Assembly (NCBI GenBank): GCA_040757085.1
Contig: JBFLXJ010000018.1
Location: 1-50,709 of the forward strand
Source: Bacillota bacterium
GTDB taxonomy: Bacteria > Bacillota > Sulfobacillia > JACIYH01
Direction: 5' to 3'
DNA: 50,709 nt
Position numbers and translations under genes: made by a program. Under the pieces are notes generated by a model that was not told where the DNA came from, ran no database searches, and was given only the letters and a program-made list of their open reading frames with translations. Below, piece by piece: positions 32,364 to 40,402 of the stretch (its first letter is position 1; every line of letters starts with the position of its first letter).

Positions 32364-33266
32364 ATGACGTACAGCAAACCGCTGGAAGACGTGGAAAAGC
32401 AGCCGCCAGGGGCAGGCTTCGTGGAAACGCCTTCTCTCCGCTGGATTTCGCAGCGAGCTCTGACTTACCTGAATTGTGGTTATGCGGTACATTTTTCGGG
32501 CCCCTGTGGGGTAGGGAAGACGTCCCTGGCCCTGCATGTGGCTTCATGTCTGGGGCGACCGGTTGTCTTCCTGCAGGGCGATGCCAGCCTCGAGTCCCGC
32601 GACCTGGTGGGGGGATTGCGCGGACTGCACCGGCGCAAGGTAGTTGACGAGTTTGTGCGTACCGTTCGCAAGGTGGAGGAGGACGTTATCCAACGCTGGA
32701 GTGACAGCTGGCTCGCCACAGCCTGTCGCCACGGGTACACCCTGGTTTACGATGAATTCACCCGCTCCCGGCCGGAAACAAATAACGTCCTGCTCTCAGT
32801 GGTAGAAGAACGGGTGCTGGTATTACCGGATACTACGCCGGACGTGGGGTTCATACCTGTCCACCCCGATTTCAGGGTGATATTCACAAGCAATCCGGAA
32901 GAATACACGGGCGTTTACGGAGCGCAGGACGCTCTCCGGGACCGCATGGTCACTATGCGCTTGCAGCCATACACCTTCGAGGAGGAGGTAGCCATCGTTG
33001 CGGCCAGGTCCGGGCTTCCTTCAGACCAGGTCCGACAGGTGGTGAAGGTCATGCAGGTTGCCCGCGCTGACCCGGGGATTAAGCCTGCCCCCACCGTACG
33101 GGCTTCCATCGTTATCTGCCGAGTGCTGGCCGCCACGGGCCGGTCGCCCCGTCCGCTGGACGAGTTCATCCTCGACGTCTACCGGGACATCTTAGGGGAA
33201 GGCCAGGGAGTGATGGCATTCCTGAAGCGGCTTTGGTATGCCGACGGGGAAGTGAGCGGTGAATGA
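32364..33266 (+). CDS. gvpN: GvpN: MoxR-type AAA+ ATPase of gas vesicle assembly
   Basis: A 300-residue AAA+ protein. It has FVETPSLRWISQRALTYLNCGYAVHFSGPCGVGKTS with the Walker A near residue 48, GDASLESRDLVGG, Walker B-type TLVYDEFTRSRPE, and FRVIFTSNPEEYTGVY with sensor Asn, all typical of GvpN. GvpN helps the vesicle enlarge from the initial bicone, probably with GvpJ/GvpA-like proteins. The frame is open upstream of ATG 32364 but without similarity. It overlaps the next gene by 4 bases (ATGA). Confidence 0.96.
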   Translation: MTYSKPLEDVEKQPPGAGFVETPSLRWISQRALTYLNCGYAVHFSGPCGVGKTSLALHVASCLGRPVVFLQGDASLESRDLVGGLRGLHRRKVVDEFVRTVRKVEEDVIQRWSDSWLATACRHGYTLVYDEFTRSRPETNNVLLSVVEERVLVLPDTTPDVGFIPVHPDFRVIFTSNPEEYTGVYGAQDALRDRMVTMRLQPYTFEEEVAIVAARSGLPSDQVRQVVKVMQVARADPGIKPAPTVRASIVICRVLAATGRSPRPLDEFILDVYRDILGEGQGVMAFLKRLWYADGEVSGE

Positions 33267-33748
33267 ACGACTTCCTGGATAAGCTGAGAGAAGCGCTGTC
33301 GCGGCTCGTGGATGAGGAATCCCTTAGCGGAAGCGGCACCTACCGCACCGGTGACGCCGCTTGCACCTTCGGCTACTCAATACGCCTGGGATTGCGGGGG
33401 GAGCAGTCCGGGCCGCGCAGGCGGGCTGCAAGCCAGCTGCTAACGCGAAATAACGCACCCGATTGCGAAATCCAGGACGAGGGCGAGTCCCTGCGCATAC
33501 TGGTTCACGCCAGACACGTCGGTGCAGGAGTTTCGACACAGGTGCAGGGCAACGACCTGGTGGTGAAGTCGGGGGAAACCACACTCTGTCGCATCCCTCT
33601 CCCTGCTCCCGTTAGGTCCGACACGCTACGCTGGTCGGTTCGTCACGGGGTGCTGGAAGTGAGAATCCAAAAGAGCGCCACCGGCTCTTGCGGTGCCCAG
33701 GATCCCACCGGCCCGGGGGGTGACTCCGGTGGAACTGAGGGTCAGTGA
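33263..33748 (+). CDS. gvpH: Hsp20/alpha-crystallin-like gas vesicle protein (GvpH-like)
   Basis: A 161-residue protein with a helical N-terminus (MNDFLDKLREALSRLVDEE) and a C-terminal beta sandwich (about 68-140) that ends in WSVRHGVLEVRIQKS, the A/G-x-L-x-V strand typical of small heat-shock proteins. In haloarchaea GvpH has this fold and acts as a chaperone or regulator for GvpE. No gvpE homologue is seen here, so a chaperone for shell or minor proteins is the likelier role. The middle segment (about 28-60) is Gly/Arg-rich and poorly conserved. It overlaps both neighbours. Confidence 0.8.
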   Translation: MNDFLDKLREALSRLVDEESLSGSGTYRTGDAACTFGYSIRLGLRGEQSGPRRRAASQLLTRNNAPDCEIQDEGESLRILVHARHVGAGVSTQVQGNDLVVKSGETTLCRIPLPAPVRSDTLRWSVRHGVLEVRIQKSATGSCGAQDPTGPGGDSGGTEGQ

Positions 33749-35846
33749 GGCCATGTTCCAGGACGTGGGCCGCGGGCTCTGCCGGATGCACCCCATGGAT
33801 ATGGCGGCCCTGAGAGTGGAAACGGGTGATGTCGTGGAACTGGCGGGCAAGCGTACCACCGTGGCAAAGGTGATTCCGGCCCGGCCGGAAGACAGGCAAC
33901 CAGGCTGGGTGCAAATTGACGGGGTCACCCGAAAGAACTGCGGGGTCGGCACGGGTGATTGCGTCCGGGTGAGGCCGGTAGCCGTCACTCCCGCCCAGAA
34001 GCTGGTGCTGAGCTGCCCTGATGGCGGGTGGCCGGAATGGTCGCAGCAATCCACTTACCTTTCCCGTTTGCTGGAGGCCATGCCGGTGGTGACGGGCGAT
34101 GTGGTAAGGGCATCGCTGTTCGGGAGCAGGCAGCAGGAATTCCGTGTGCGCCAGACCATACCTGCGGGTCCGGTGCTGGTACAGCGCAACACCGTGATTC
34201 GCGTGGAACCCGCCGCGGCTGACGACAAGCCCACAGCCACGGTGTCTTACGAAGACGTGGGCGGTCTGCGAGATGAGATACTGCGCATCCGGGAGATGAT
34301 CGAACTACCCCTCCGGTACCCCGAGCTGTTCAGGCAGCTGGGTATAGATCCTCCCAAGGGGGTCCTCCTGTACGGGCCACCCGGTTGCGGCAAAACCCTC
34401 ATAGCCCGGGCCGTGGCTTCTGCCACAAGTGCGTGGTTCATCTGCGTGAACGGTCCTGAGATTATGCACAAGTATTACGGGGAGAGCGAGGCCAACCTGC
34501 GCAAGATCTTTGAAGAGGCGAAGGCGCGTGCTCCCAGCGTCATATTCCTGGATGAAATCGATGCCATTGCCCCCCGAAGGGCAGACGTACACGGGGAAGT
34601 GGAAAAGCGCGTTGTGGCCCAGCTCCTCGCGCTCATGGATGGCCTGGAGCCCCGCGGACAGGTGGTGGTAATAGGTGCCACCAACATCCCCGAGGCACTG
34701 GACCCTGCGCTGCGTCGTCCGGGAAGGTTCGACCGGGAGATCGAGATCCGGATCCCGGATCGGACAGGGCGATTGGAAATCCTGGCTATCCATACCAGAG
34801 GAATGCCTCTGGCCGGGGACGTCTCCCTGGAAGAGCTGGCTGCTGCCACACACGGATTCGTGGGGGCCGATTTGCAGGCCCTGTGCCGGGAAGCAGCAAT
34901 GGCTGCGCTGCGCAGGGTGGTGCCTCAGCTGGACCTGAGCGCCCACCGGGTACCCGACGAGGTGCTGTCCGGGCTCCAGGTCACGGCCGCCGATTTCATG
35001 CAGGCACGCAAAGAGGTGGGCCCGTCGGCCATCCGGGAAGTGTTCGTGGAGATACCGGAGGTTACATGGGAAGAAGTGGGTGGCCTGGAAGACGTCAAGG
35101 CGGCTCTACAGGAAGCCGTAGAGTGGCCCCTCCGCTACCCCGAGATCCTGTCCCGGGCCGGCATCGATCCGCCGCGGGGAATAATTCTTTACGGTCCCCC
35201 GGGAACCGGAAAAACCCTCCTGGCCAAGGCGGTGGCCACCAGGGCAGGCGTCAACTTCATCTCTGTCAAGGGCCCTACCGTCTTTTCCAAGTACGTTGGG
35301 GAATCGGAAAAGGCTGTTCGCAACCTTTTCCGGAGGGCCAGGCAGGCCAGCCCGTGCATCATCTTCATTGACGAGCTCGATGCCGTGGCCAGTCGCCGGG
35401 GAGGAGGTCAGGAGGACGGCGGTGTAGCGGAGAGGGTTGTCAGCCAGTTGCTGCTTGAGATGGACGGTGTCGAGGGGTTGCAGGGGGTGGTGGTGCTGGC
35501 CGCAACCAACCGGATTGACCTGATCGACCCCGCCCTCCTGCGCCCGGGGCGTTTCGACCTGCAACTCGAGGTGCCCCTCCCGGATCAGGCAGCTCGGCTC
35601 GCCATCCTGCGGATTCACCTGCGCCACCGCCCGATCGCCCCTGATGTAGATCTGGTCCGGCTTGGCTCTTGGTGTGAAGGTTTCTCAGGGGCCGACCTGG
35701 CAGCCGTCTGCCGGGAGGCCGCCATGATGATGGTCAGGGAACAGATAACCCAGGGCAGCAGGGATTTCCTGATACGCGACCGGCACCTGCAGGCAGCGGT
35801 GGAAGCTCTTCGCCGTCGACTGGGAGGCGGATGTTTTCGTGGGTGA
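33729..35846 (+). CDS. CDC48/VAT-like double AAA+ ATPase in the gas-vesicle cluster
   Basis: A 705-residue protein with a CDC48-type N domain ([20 protein letters not shown], then the double-psi barrel-like region to about 165) and two AAA modules. D1 has [14 protein letters not shown] near residue 215 and [15 protein letters not shown]2 has [14 protein letters not shown] near 488 and [14 protein letters not shown]. Both retain the arginine-finger segment [13 protein letters not shown] / [16 protein letters not shown]48 unfoldases extract and remodel protein complexes. A clustered copy would act on gas vesicle proteins or shell subunits. GTG 33729 follows GGGGGG. It ends by overlapping gvpF. 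Confidence 0.93.
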   Translation: MELRVSEAMFQDVGRGLCRMHPMDMAALRVETGDVVELAGKRTTVAKVIPARPEDRQPGWVQIDGVTRKNCGVGTGDCVRVRPVAVTPAQKLVLSCPDGGWPEWSQQSTYLSRLLEAMPVVTGDVVRASLFGSRQQEFRVRQTIPAGPVLVQRNTVIRVEPAAADDKPTATVSYEDVGGLRDEILRIREMIELPLRYPELFRQLGIDPPKGVLLYGPPGCGKTLIARAVASATSAWFICVNGPEIMHKYYGESEANLRKIFEEAKARAPSVIFLDEIDAIAPRRADVHGEVEKRVVAQLLALMDGLEPRGQVVVIGATNIPEALDPALRRPGRFDREIEIRIPDRTGRLEILAIHTRGMPLAGDVSLEELAAATHGFVGADLQALCREAAMAALRRVVPQLDLSAHRVPDEVLSGLQVTAADFMQARKEVGPSAIREVFVEIPEVTWEEVGGLEDVKAALQEAVEWPLRYPEILSRAGIDPPRGIILYGPPGTGKTLLAKAVATRAGVNFISVKGPTVFSKYVGESEKAVRNLFRRARQASPCIIFIDELDAVASRRGGGQEDGGVAERVVSQLLLEMDGVEGLQGVVVLAATNRIDLIDPALLRPGRFDLQLEVPLPDQAARLAILRIHLRHRPIAPDVDLVRLGSWCEGFSGADLAAVCREAAMMMVREQITQGSRDFLIRDRHLQAAVEALRRRLGGGCFRG

Positions 35847-36597
35847 AGCAGGCCTTTACCTGTACGGCATAGTTGACGGCAGGACCAATGTTTCGCTGGG
35901 CCCCATAGGAGTGGGCGAGCCGCCGGCAGACGTGAGGCTTATCCCGATGGGAGACATGGCGGCGGTTGTGAGCCCTGCTCCCAACCGAGTAATTGCCCCC
36001 AGGATGTCGTACCTGCTGGCCCACGACCGGGTGCTGAACAGCCTCATACATCGGTACACCGTCCTGCCGGTCGCCTTTGGTACGGTGGTTCCCGGCGAGG
36101 GCGAACTGAGGGCCTGTCTGGACCGATACCGCAGCCTACTCGCAACCGAACTGGAGCGATTGCGCGATAAGGTTGAGGTCGAACTGAAGGCCTTCTGGGT
36201 ACCCGAAGCTCTAATGCGTGCGGCAGGCTACAAGCCCGGAGAGTTCCAGTCAACGGAGGCCCTTCATCCCAACCGGCGTTACCAGCTTGCCCTCGAGGTG
36301 GGCCAGGTGGTGGCAGCGACGGTAGAAGCCTGGCGGCAGCGTCTCGCCCCGGAGATCTGCAGTTACCTGGCTCCCTGCTGCCTGGGATACCGGCTAAACC
36401 AGCCCCGGTCGGTACGGATGTTGATAAACGCTTCCTTCCTGGCGCGCAGGGACCGAGAACCGGAATTGGGGCGCGCTGTCCGGGCTCTTGCCGACCGGTA
36501 CGCAAACCGTCTGTCGTTCAGGTATGTGGCTCCCCTGCCTCCCTATAACTTCGTGGAGATTAACCTGCCCTGGCGGCCCCACCAAAGCGAGGGATAG
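35839..36597 (+). CDS. gvpF: GvpF/GvpL-family gas vesicle protein
   Basis: A 252-residue GvpF/L-family protein: GLYLYGIVDGR at the N-terminus, VLPVAFGTVVPGEGELRACLDR in the middle and the family ending PLPPYNFVEINLPW. GvpF and GvpL proteins have a ferredoxin-like double domain and hold monomeric GvpA before it is added to the growing shell. The GTG start overlaps the CDC48-like gene. A second, more divergent GvpL-like protein is encoded at 38145. Confidence 0.95.
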   Translation: MGEAGLYLYGIVDGRTNVSLGPIGVGEPPADVRLIPMGDMAAVVSPAPNRVIAPRMSYLLAHDRVLNSLIHRYTVLPVAFGTVVPGEGELRACLDRYRSLLATELERLRDKVEVELKAFWVPEALMRAAGYKPGEFQSTEALHPNRRYQLALEVGQVVAATVEAWRQRLAPEICSYLAPCCLGYRLNQPRSVRMLINASFLARRDREPELGRAVRALADRYANRLSFRYVAPLPPYNFVEINLPWRPHQSEG

Positions 36598-36600
36598 ACG

Positions 36601-36924
36601 GTGGAGGAACAGGTACGACATCAAGGTTTCTCCTTACTGAATCTGTTGTTCTGGCCGGTTACGTTACCCGTGCGGTCCCTGCGCTTCATCCTGGAACAGA
36701 TTGCAGAAGTCGTGGACAGAGAAATGAACGATAGAGAGGCCGTGCGCAAACAGATGCAGGAACTGGAAGACAGGTACCGGAAAGGCGAGATCGACGAAGT
36801 GTCGTTTCAGGCAGCATGGGACGAACTGGCCAGCCGCTGGCAGGCACTGACAGAGGCCGGGGAAGAAGCCGGGGAAGAAGCCGGCCAGAATGCTGGCCTC
36901 CAAGACCAGGAAGGGTGGCGGTGA
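36601..36924 (+). CDS. gvpG: GvpG
   Basis: A 107-residue helical protein matching GvpG: FSLLNLLFWPVTLPVRSLRFILEQIAEVVDREMND, then a charged coil and a Glu/Ala-rich C-terminal repeat (GEEAGEEAG). GvpG is a minor protein that interacts with GvpF/L and seeds assembly. It starts at GTG, three bases after the gvpF stop. Confidence 0.92.
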   Translation: MEEQVRHQGFSLLNLLFWPVTLPVRSLRFILEQIAEVVDREMNDREAVRKQMQELEDRYRKGEIDEVSFQAAWDELASRWQALTEAGEEAGEEAGQNAGLQDQEGWR

Positions 36925-36928
36925 CACC

Positions 36929-37333
36929 ATGCCCATACAACCCGTACGGGACCGATCCACGCTGGCGGACGTGATAGACAAACTGCTCGACAAGGGTCTG
37001 GTGATCAACGCCGATATCCTTGTTTCGGTGGCAGGAGTGGAACTTCTCGGCATCAAGCTGCGAGCGGCCCTGGCTTCATTCGAGACGGCGGCCCGCTACG
37101 GGCTGGAATTTCCGTCTGGCACCAACCTGCAGACGGCAGCTTGGAGAGAAGCCGCCGTAGGCAAGGAGAGCTGTCCTCAATGCGAAAAGATCGTACCCGT
37201 TGACGAGTTGCTCCAAGAGGGGTGCCCATGGTGTGGATGGCAGAGCCCGCGGCGGCATTCTCTCGCGGCCTCGGCGGTCACGCAGCCCGCGGTCCCTGTA
37301 ACTGCCGGTTCGGTACGGGGGAGGTTACCGTGA
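36929..37333 (+). CDS. gvpJ: GvpJ-type GvpA-fold protein with C-terminal zinc ribbon
   Basis: A 134-residue protein. Residues 8-60 form a GvpA/J core (LADVIDKLLDKGLVINADILVSVAGVELLGIKLRAALASFETA), after which gvpJ-like proteins usually stop or add a short helix. Here a zinc-ribbon-type motif follows: CPQCEKIVPVDELLQEGCPWCGW (about 74-96, two C-x2-C knuckles 13 residues apart), then a Ser/Ala/Pro tail. The core suggests a tip or nucleation protein; the ribbon could bind a partner protein or nucleic acid. The start at ATG 36929 is preceded by GGAAGGG; the frame is also open a little upstream. Confidence 0.88.
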   Translation: MPIQPVRDRSTLADVIDKLLDKGLVINADILVSVAGVELLGIKLRAALASFETAARYGLEFPSGTNLQTAAWREAAVGKESCPQCEKIVPVDELLQEGCPWCGWQSPRRHSLAASAVTQPAVPVTAGSVRGRLP

Positions 37334-37785
37334 CGGTTGCTGGTCTGGGTGACCTGCTGGAGCGGGTTGATCGTGCCAGCGCCAGGATGGTCTGGCACCT
37401 GATGTGGGAGGGTCACGCTCGCCTTGACGACCTGGCCCAAATCACCGGTCTGGATCATGCCCGGGTGCTGGAGCGGATCCGTTCGGTAATCAACCCCGTC
37501 AGCAGGAAGCTGTACGGGTGTGATTTGCTGATCTTCAGTCCCTGCCGGGTAGACCCCGCCACCGGATGTAAGGTCACCTTTGCCTGGTGGCTGGAGGTGC
37601 CTGCCGGCGGGGTCGTCCCGGCCAGCCGGCCAATGGCCGAGGTATTTGAGGAGGACGGGCACGTGCTGATACTGGCGGCCGTCGGCTCGCCTTTGCACGT
37701 GAGCGGGAGGGTCCAGGTTTCCTGCCGCAACGGGCTGTTGCGCGTACTGGTAGAAAAGGATGACTTCCCATGCCCATCAACGTAG
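37330..37785 (+). CDS. Winged-helix-like plus Hsp20-like protein, new gas-vesicle accessory candidate
   Basis: A 151-residue protein starting at GTG 37330, coupled to the previous gene (GTGA) with GGGGGAGG just upstream. The N-terminal part (LLERVDRASARMVWHLMWEGHARLDDLAQITG, then LDHARVLERIRSVI) has the helix pattern of a winged-helix or HTH domain. The C-terminal part (VFEEDGHVLILAAVG, then RVQVSCRNGLLRVLVEKDD) has the strand pattern of a small Hsp20 domain with the terminal NGLLRV strand. I do not recognise it as a known Gvp family. It could be a regulator-chaperone, and its position inside the operon links it to vesicle assembly or its control. Confidence 0.72.
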   Translation: MTVAGLGDLLERVDRASARMVWHLMWEGHARLDDLAQITGLDHARVLERIRSVINPVSRKLYGCDLLIFSPCRVDPATGCKVTFAWWLEVPAGGVVPASRPMAEVFEEDGHVLILAAVGSPLHVSGRVQVSCRNGLLRVLVEKDDFPCPST

Positions 37786-38141
37786 ACGCCGAACGCCTGA
37801 AAGAAGGGGTGCTGGGGCTGGTAGTCGCCCTGGCCGAGATAATCCGCGACTGCCTGAAACTCCAGGCTATCCGCCGTATGGAGTCGGGACGCCTGCTCCC
37901 CGAGGAGGCCGAACGGCTCGGGTGTGCACTCCTCGACCTGGACCGGGCTCTGGACGATATCAAGACCGAACAGGGGATCCGCCAGACCGTGGATGCAGTA
38001 CGGAACGGTCTTGATGACGTGGTGGATGACTTCCTGAGCTGCTTGGTGGATCCTGGGCGCTGGAGCCAGGAGGGTACACGCGGTCGCGCGCCAGTTGAGG
38101 GAAGCCGTGGACCGGTCCGGCAAAGGCCGAGGGAGGTGTGA
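37770..38141 (+). CDS. gvpK: GvpK
   Basis: A 123-residue protein matching GvpK: INVDAERLKEGVLGLVVALAEIIRDCLKLQAIRRMESGRLL, then LGCALLDLDRALDDIKTEQGI and a helical end. GvpK is a conserved minor protein required for shell assembly. It overlaps the end of the previous gene by 16 bases. The final 30 residues are Arg/Gly-rich and differ from relatives. Confidence 0.95.
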   Translation: MPINVDAERLKEGVLGLVVALAEIIRDCLKLQAIRRMESGRLLPEEAERLGCALLDLDRALDDIKTEQGIRQTVDAVRNGLDDVVDDFLSCLVDPGRWSQEGTRGRAPVEGSRGPVRQRPREV

Positions 38142-38144
38142 GCA

Positions 38145-39161
38145 GTGAGCGGTCTGGCCACCCTGTACCTGGCCCTGGCAATACGGGCTGCAGGACTGCA
38201 GCTGAGCCGCCCCCTGATCGAGGACCTGCTAGCCAGGCTGGGTCACCCTTGCGAGGACGAATTCCTCGATGCTCTTTTCCGGCTCCTGCAAGCTCCGGCA
38301 CCTCATTCAACCCCAGCCGCGGCTGCCGGCGACATGACTTTACCGCCACTCCCCGGGACAGCAGATCCGGCTTCTCCAGAGTGGCAAGAGAGCAGTCTGG
38401 AAGGGAGGTACCTTTACGGTGTGGTCAGGACGGGGGAGTCCCAGGGCGATTTCCATGCGGTGGGCGTGGACGGCAACCGCGTTTTCCTCGTTCGGGAGCG
38501 GGATCTCGCGGCCCTGGTGCACGCATGTCCTCCCGAGCCTTACCAGTCCGATGACCCGAAGCGGGTGACCGAGTGGTTACAAGCCCACCAGTCGGTACTG
38601 GAGGCGGCCATGGCGAAATGGGGCACTGTGATTCCGACCGGCTTTGACACCATCTTGAAGGGCAAGGCTCCCGACCCGGATGAGGTGGTGAGAAGCTGGA
38701 TTCGGGACGCGTACGACCGTCTGGACCGCACGTGGCAGCGCATAGAAGGCAAGGCAGAGTATGATGTGGAGATCACCTGGGATGCCGGAGCTGCGGAAAG
38801 GGAGGCCAGGGCTGCCAGCGAGACGATCCGCCTTATTGAAGCGGAACTGGCCTCACTATCATCGGGCCTGGCTTACTTGCAACGACAGCGACTGGACAAA
38901 GCAATGGCCGAAGCCGTGGGGAGTGCGTGCTCGGCTCACGCCCGGCGCTTTCTCGACGAGATTTCCTCGCGGTGCACGGAAACCAAACCGGAGGCTGTGG
39001 CCAGGACCGGTCAGGGTGAGCACCTGGTGCTGAGAGTGGCTTGCTTGGCCACCACCAGCCAGGTGGAAAAGCTGGGAGAAGCCCTTGACAGGATTGCAGC
39101 CATCCCTGGGTTCTCCGTGCGCTTCACCGGGCCGTGGCCCCCCTTTTCCTTCGTCGAGTAA
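38145..39161 (+). CDS. gvpL: GvpL/GvpF-family protein with N-terminal helical extension
   Basis: A 338-residue protein. The C-terminal 240 residues are GvpL/F-like (GRYLYGVVRTGES, then WGTVIPTGFDTIL, a long coiled coil and the family ending GPWPPFSFVE). The first 60 residues (LYLALAIRAAGLQLSRPLIEDLLARLGHPCEDEFLDALFRLLQ) form a helical bundle whose pattern resembles the dimerisation domain of archaeal/eukaryal ribosomal stalk proteins P1/P2. A Pro/Ala linker joins the two. The extension may mediate dimerisation or anchoring. GTG at 38145 has GGGAGG 8 bases upstream. The extension itself is an inference by pattern. Confidence 0.9.
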   Translation: MSGLATLYLALAIRAAGLQLSRPLIEDLLARLGHPCEDEFLDALFRLLQAPAPHSTPAAAAGDMTLPPLPGTADPASPEWQESSLEGRYLYGVVRTGESQGDFHAVGVDGNRVFLVRERDLAALVHACPPEPYQSDDPKRVTEWLQAHQSVLEAAMAKWGTVIPTGFDTILKGKAPDPDEVVRSWIRDAYDRLDRTWQRIEGKAEYDVEITWDAGAAEREARAASETIRLIEAELASLSSGLAYLQRQRLDKAMAEAVGSACSAHARRFLDEISSRCTETKPEAVARTGQGEHLVLRVACLATTSQVEKLGEALDRIAAIPGFSVRFTGPWPPFSFVE

Positions 39162-39182
39162 CACTGGAGAGGTGCCTGGGCG

Positions 39183-39746
39183 ATGAAACCAACCCAACCC
39201 CGACAGGCAGGCCTGGTACAACTACTCGACCGCCTCCTTGACAAGGGTGTCATCCTGCAGGCTGACCTGCTCATCTCCCTGGCCGGTGTCCCCCTGATAG
39301 GGGTTAGCTTGAGAGCTGCCGTGGCAGCGGTGGAGACCATGCTTCGGTACGGGATCTGGGAGGACTGGGATGAGGCGGTACGCGCGGTTGCCCGCACTTC
39401 CCGTAGGCTGGCCGCGGGGTGGGCGGGTCAGACCGAACCGGAAGGCGTTATCGCCTGCTTCCCCGGCCACGTCTGGTACAGCCCGAAAACCGGGGGTTGG
39501 ACGCCGGGTGAAATCCTGGTGACAACTACGGGCCTGGAAGCCGTGCCGGCTCCACCCCTACCGTATACGAGGATCAAGACCGTGACACCAGTATGGGTCT
39601 CGGGGGCACAGAGGGATGGACAGCGCTGCCTGTACCTTACGCTGGAGGATGGAGCGGGCCTGGCCCTGCTGGTGGACGAGGTGGATGGCTTGCGCCGGCT
39701 GATCCAGGACCGGATGCAAGACGCAGAAATCCTGTTGAGGAGGTGA
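39183..39746 (+). CDS. GvpA-fold protein (J/M/S type) fused to a PH-like domain
   Basis: A 187-residue protein. Residues 9-60 follow GvpA/GvpJ/GvpM (LVQLLDRLLDKGVILQADLLISLAGVPLIGVSLRAAVAAVETM). The remainder (about 85-185) is mostly beta strand followed by a C-terminal helix: GVIACFPGHVWYSPKT, ILVTTTGLEAVP, YTRIKTVTPVWVSG, RCLYLTLEDGAGLALLVD, GLRRLIQDRMQ. This is the pattern of a PH/GRAM-type domain. Relatives of GvpA ending near residue 75 would lack it. It could attach the vesicle tip to a membrane or another protein. It begins 21 bases after gvpL. Confidence 0.8.
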   Translation: MKPTQPRQAGLVQLLDRLLDKGVILQADLLISLAGVPLIGVSLRAAVAAVETMLRYGIWEDWDEAVRAVARTSRRLAAGWAGQTEPEGVIACFPGHVWYSPKTGGWTPGEILVTTTGLEAVPAPPLPYTRIKTVTPVWVSGAQRDGQRCLYLTLEDGAGLALLVDEVDGLRRLIQDRMQDAEILLRR

Positions 39747-39752
39747 CGGGGT

Positions 39753-40064
39753 ATGACATGTCCTGCCCCTACCGGGCGCACGAGCGGGCGGCAGTTGAGA
39801 TCCTCCCTCCGGGTGCTGGCCGGCAGGCGGGGCACGGGGATGACGGACCCAGCGGCAGAGGGGGCGCTGGTGAACGAGCGGTGGGTGACGTGGCAGATGC
39901 GAAAGCAACGGCGGTGGGCGGCATCTCTGGCTTCTGCCGTAGCCCGGGCCCGCGCCCGGGCCGCGCCAGCCCGGCGCAGGCTGGCTGCTAAGCAGGCGGC
40001 AATCAGGCGGTTAAGCGAGTTCCGTCGCCAGTTACTGGCAAGACGGGAGCTGGAAAGGAGCTGA
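39753..40064 (+). CDS. Small Arg/Ala-rich basic protein in the gas-vesicle cluster
   Basis: A 103-residue, strongly basic protein. After a short N-terminus, residues from about 30 (MTDPAAEGALVNERW) lead into a long helix rich in Arg and Ala (RKQRRWAASLASAVARARAR and on). No known domain. The start ATG 39753 has an excellent GAGGAGGTGA seven bases upstream; ATG 39840 would give a 74-residue form. It lies between two gas-vesicle genes, so it is probably expressed with them. It resembles, in composition only, the small gene at 32113. Confidence 0.6.
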   Translation: MTCPAPTGRTSGRQLRSSLRVLAGRRGTGMTDPAAEGALVNERWVTWQMRKQRRWAASLASAVARARARAAPARRRLAAKQAAIRRLSEFRRQLLARRELERS

Positions 40065-40070
40065 CGGGCG

Positions 40071-40340
40071 GTGAACCTGAGCCTGGATCAACTGGTCCGC
40101 GCGGGCACGCAAAAGGTGCTGGAGTTAACAGGGCTGCAACTTAGCAGCGTGACAGGCATGGTAAGGGAAGAAGGTCAATGGCGTCTATCTCTGGAACTGG
40201 TGGAGAAGCAATCAATCCCCAGGGCCATGGACATCCTGGGGAGATACGACGTCTGGGTGGACGACCACGGCAACCTGATGGGGTTTGACCGGAAGGAGTT
40301 GCGCAAGAGAGGCGACACCGGCCAAACGGCACCGGCCTGA
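40071..40340 (+). CDS. gvpO: GvpO
   Basis: An 89-residue protein with the GvpO pattern: LTGLQLSSVTGMVREEGQWRLSLELVEKQSIP, then MDILGRYDVWVDDHGNLMGFDR. GvpO is a small beta-rich protein needed for vesicle formation in many clusters. It follows the basic protein by 6 bases and is the last recognisable gvp gene. A strong hairpin follows downstream. Confidence 0.93.
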   Translation: MNLSLDQLVRAGTQKVLELTGLQLSSVTGMVREEGQWRLSLELVEKQSIPRAMDILGRYDVWVDDHGNLMGFDRKELRKRGDTGQTAPA

Positions 40341-40402
40341 GCGGAGGATCACCGGTTCTCGGCATCGAAGCGCCCGTGGTCAGGGAGATGGTGGGGAACG
40401 CT

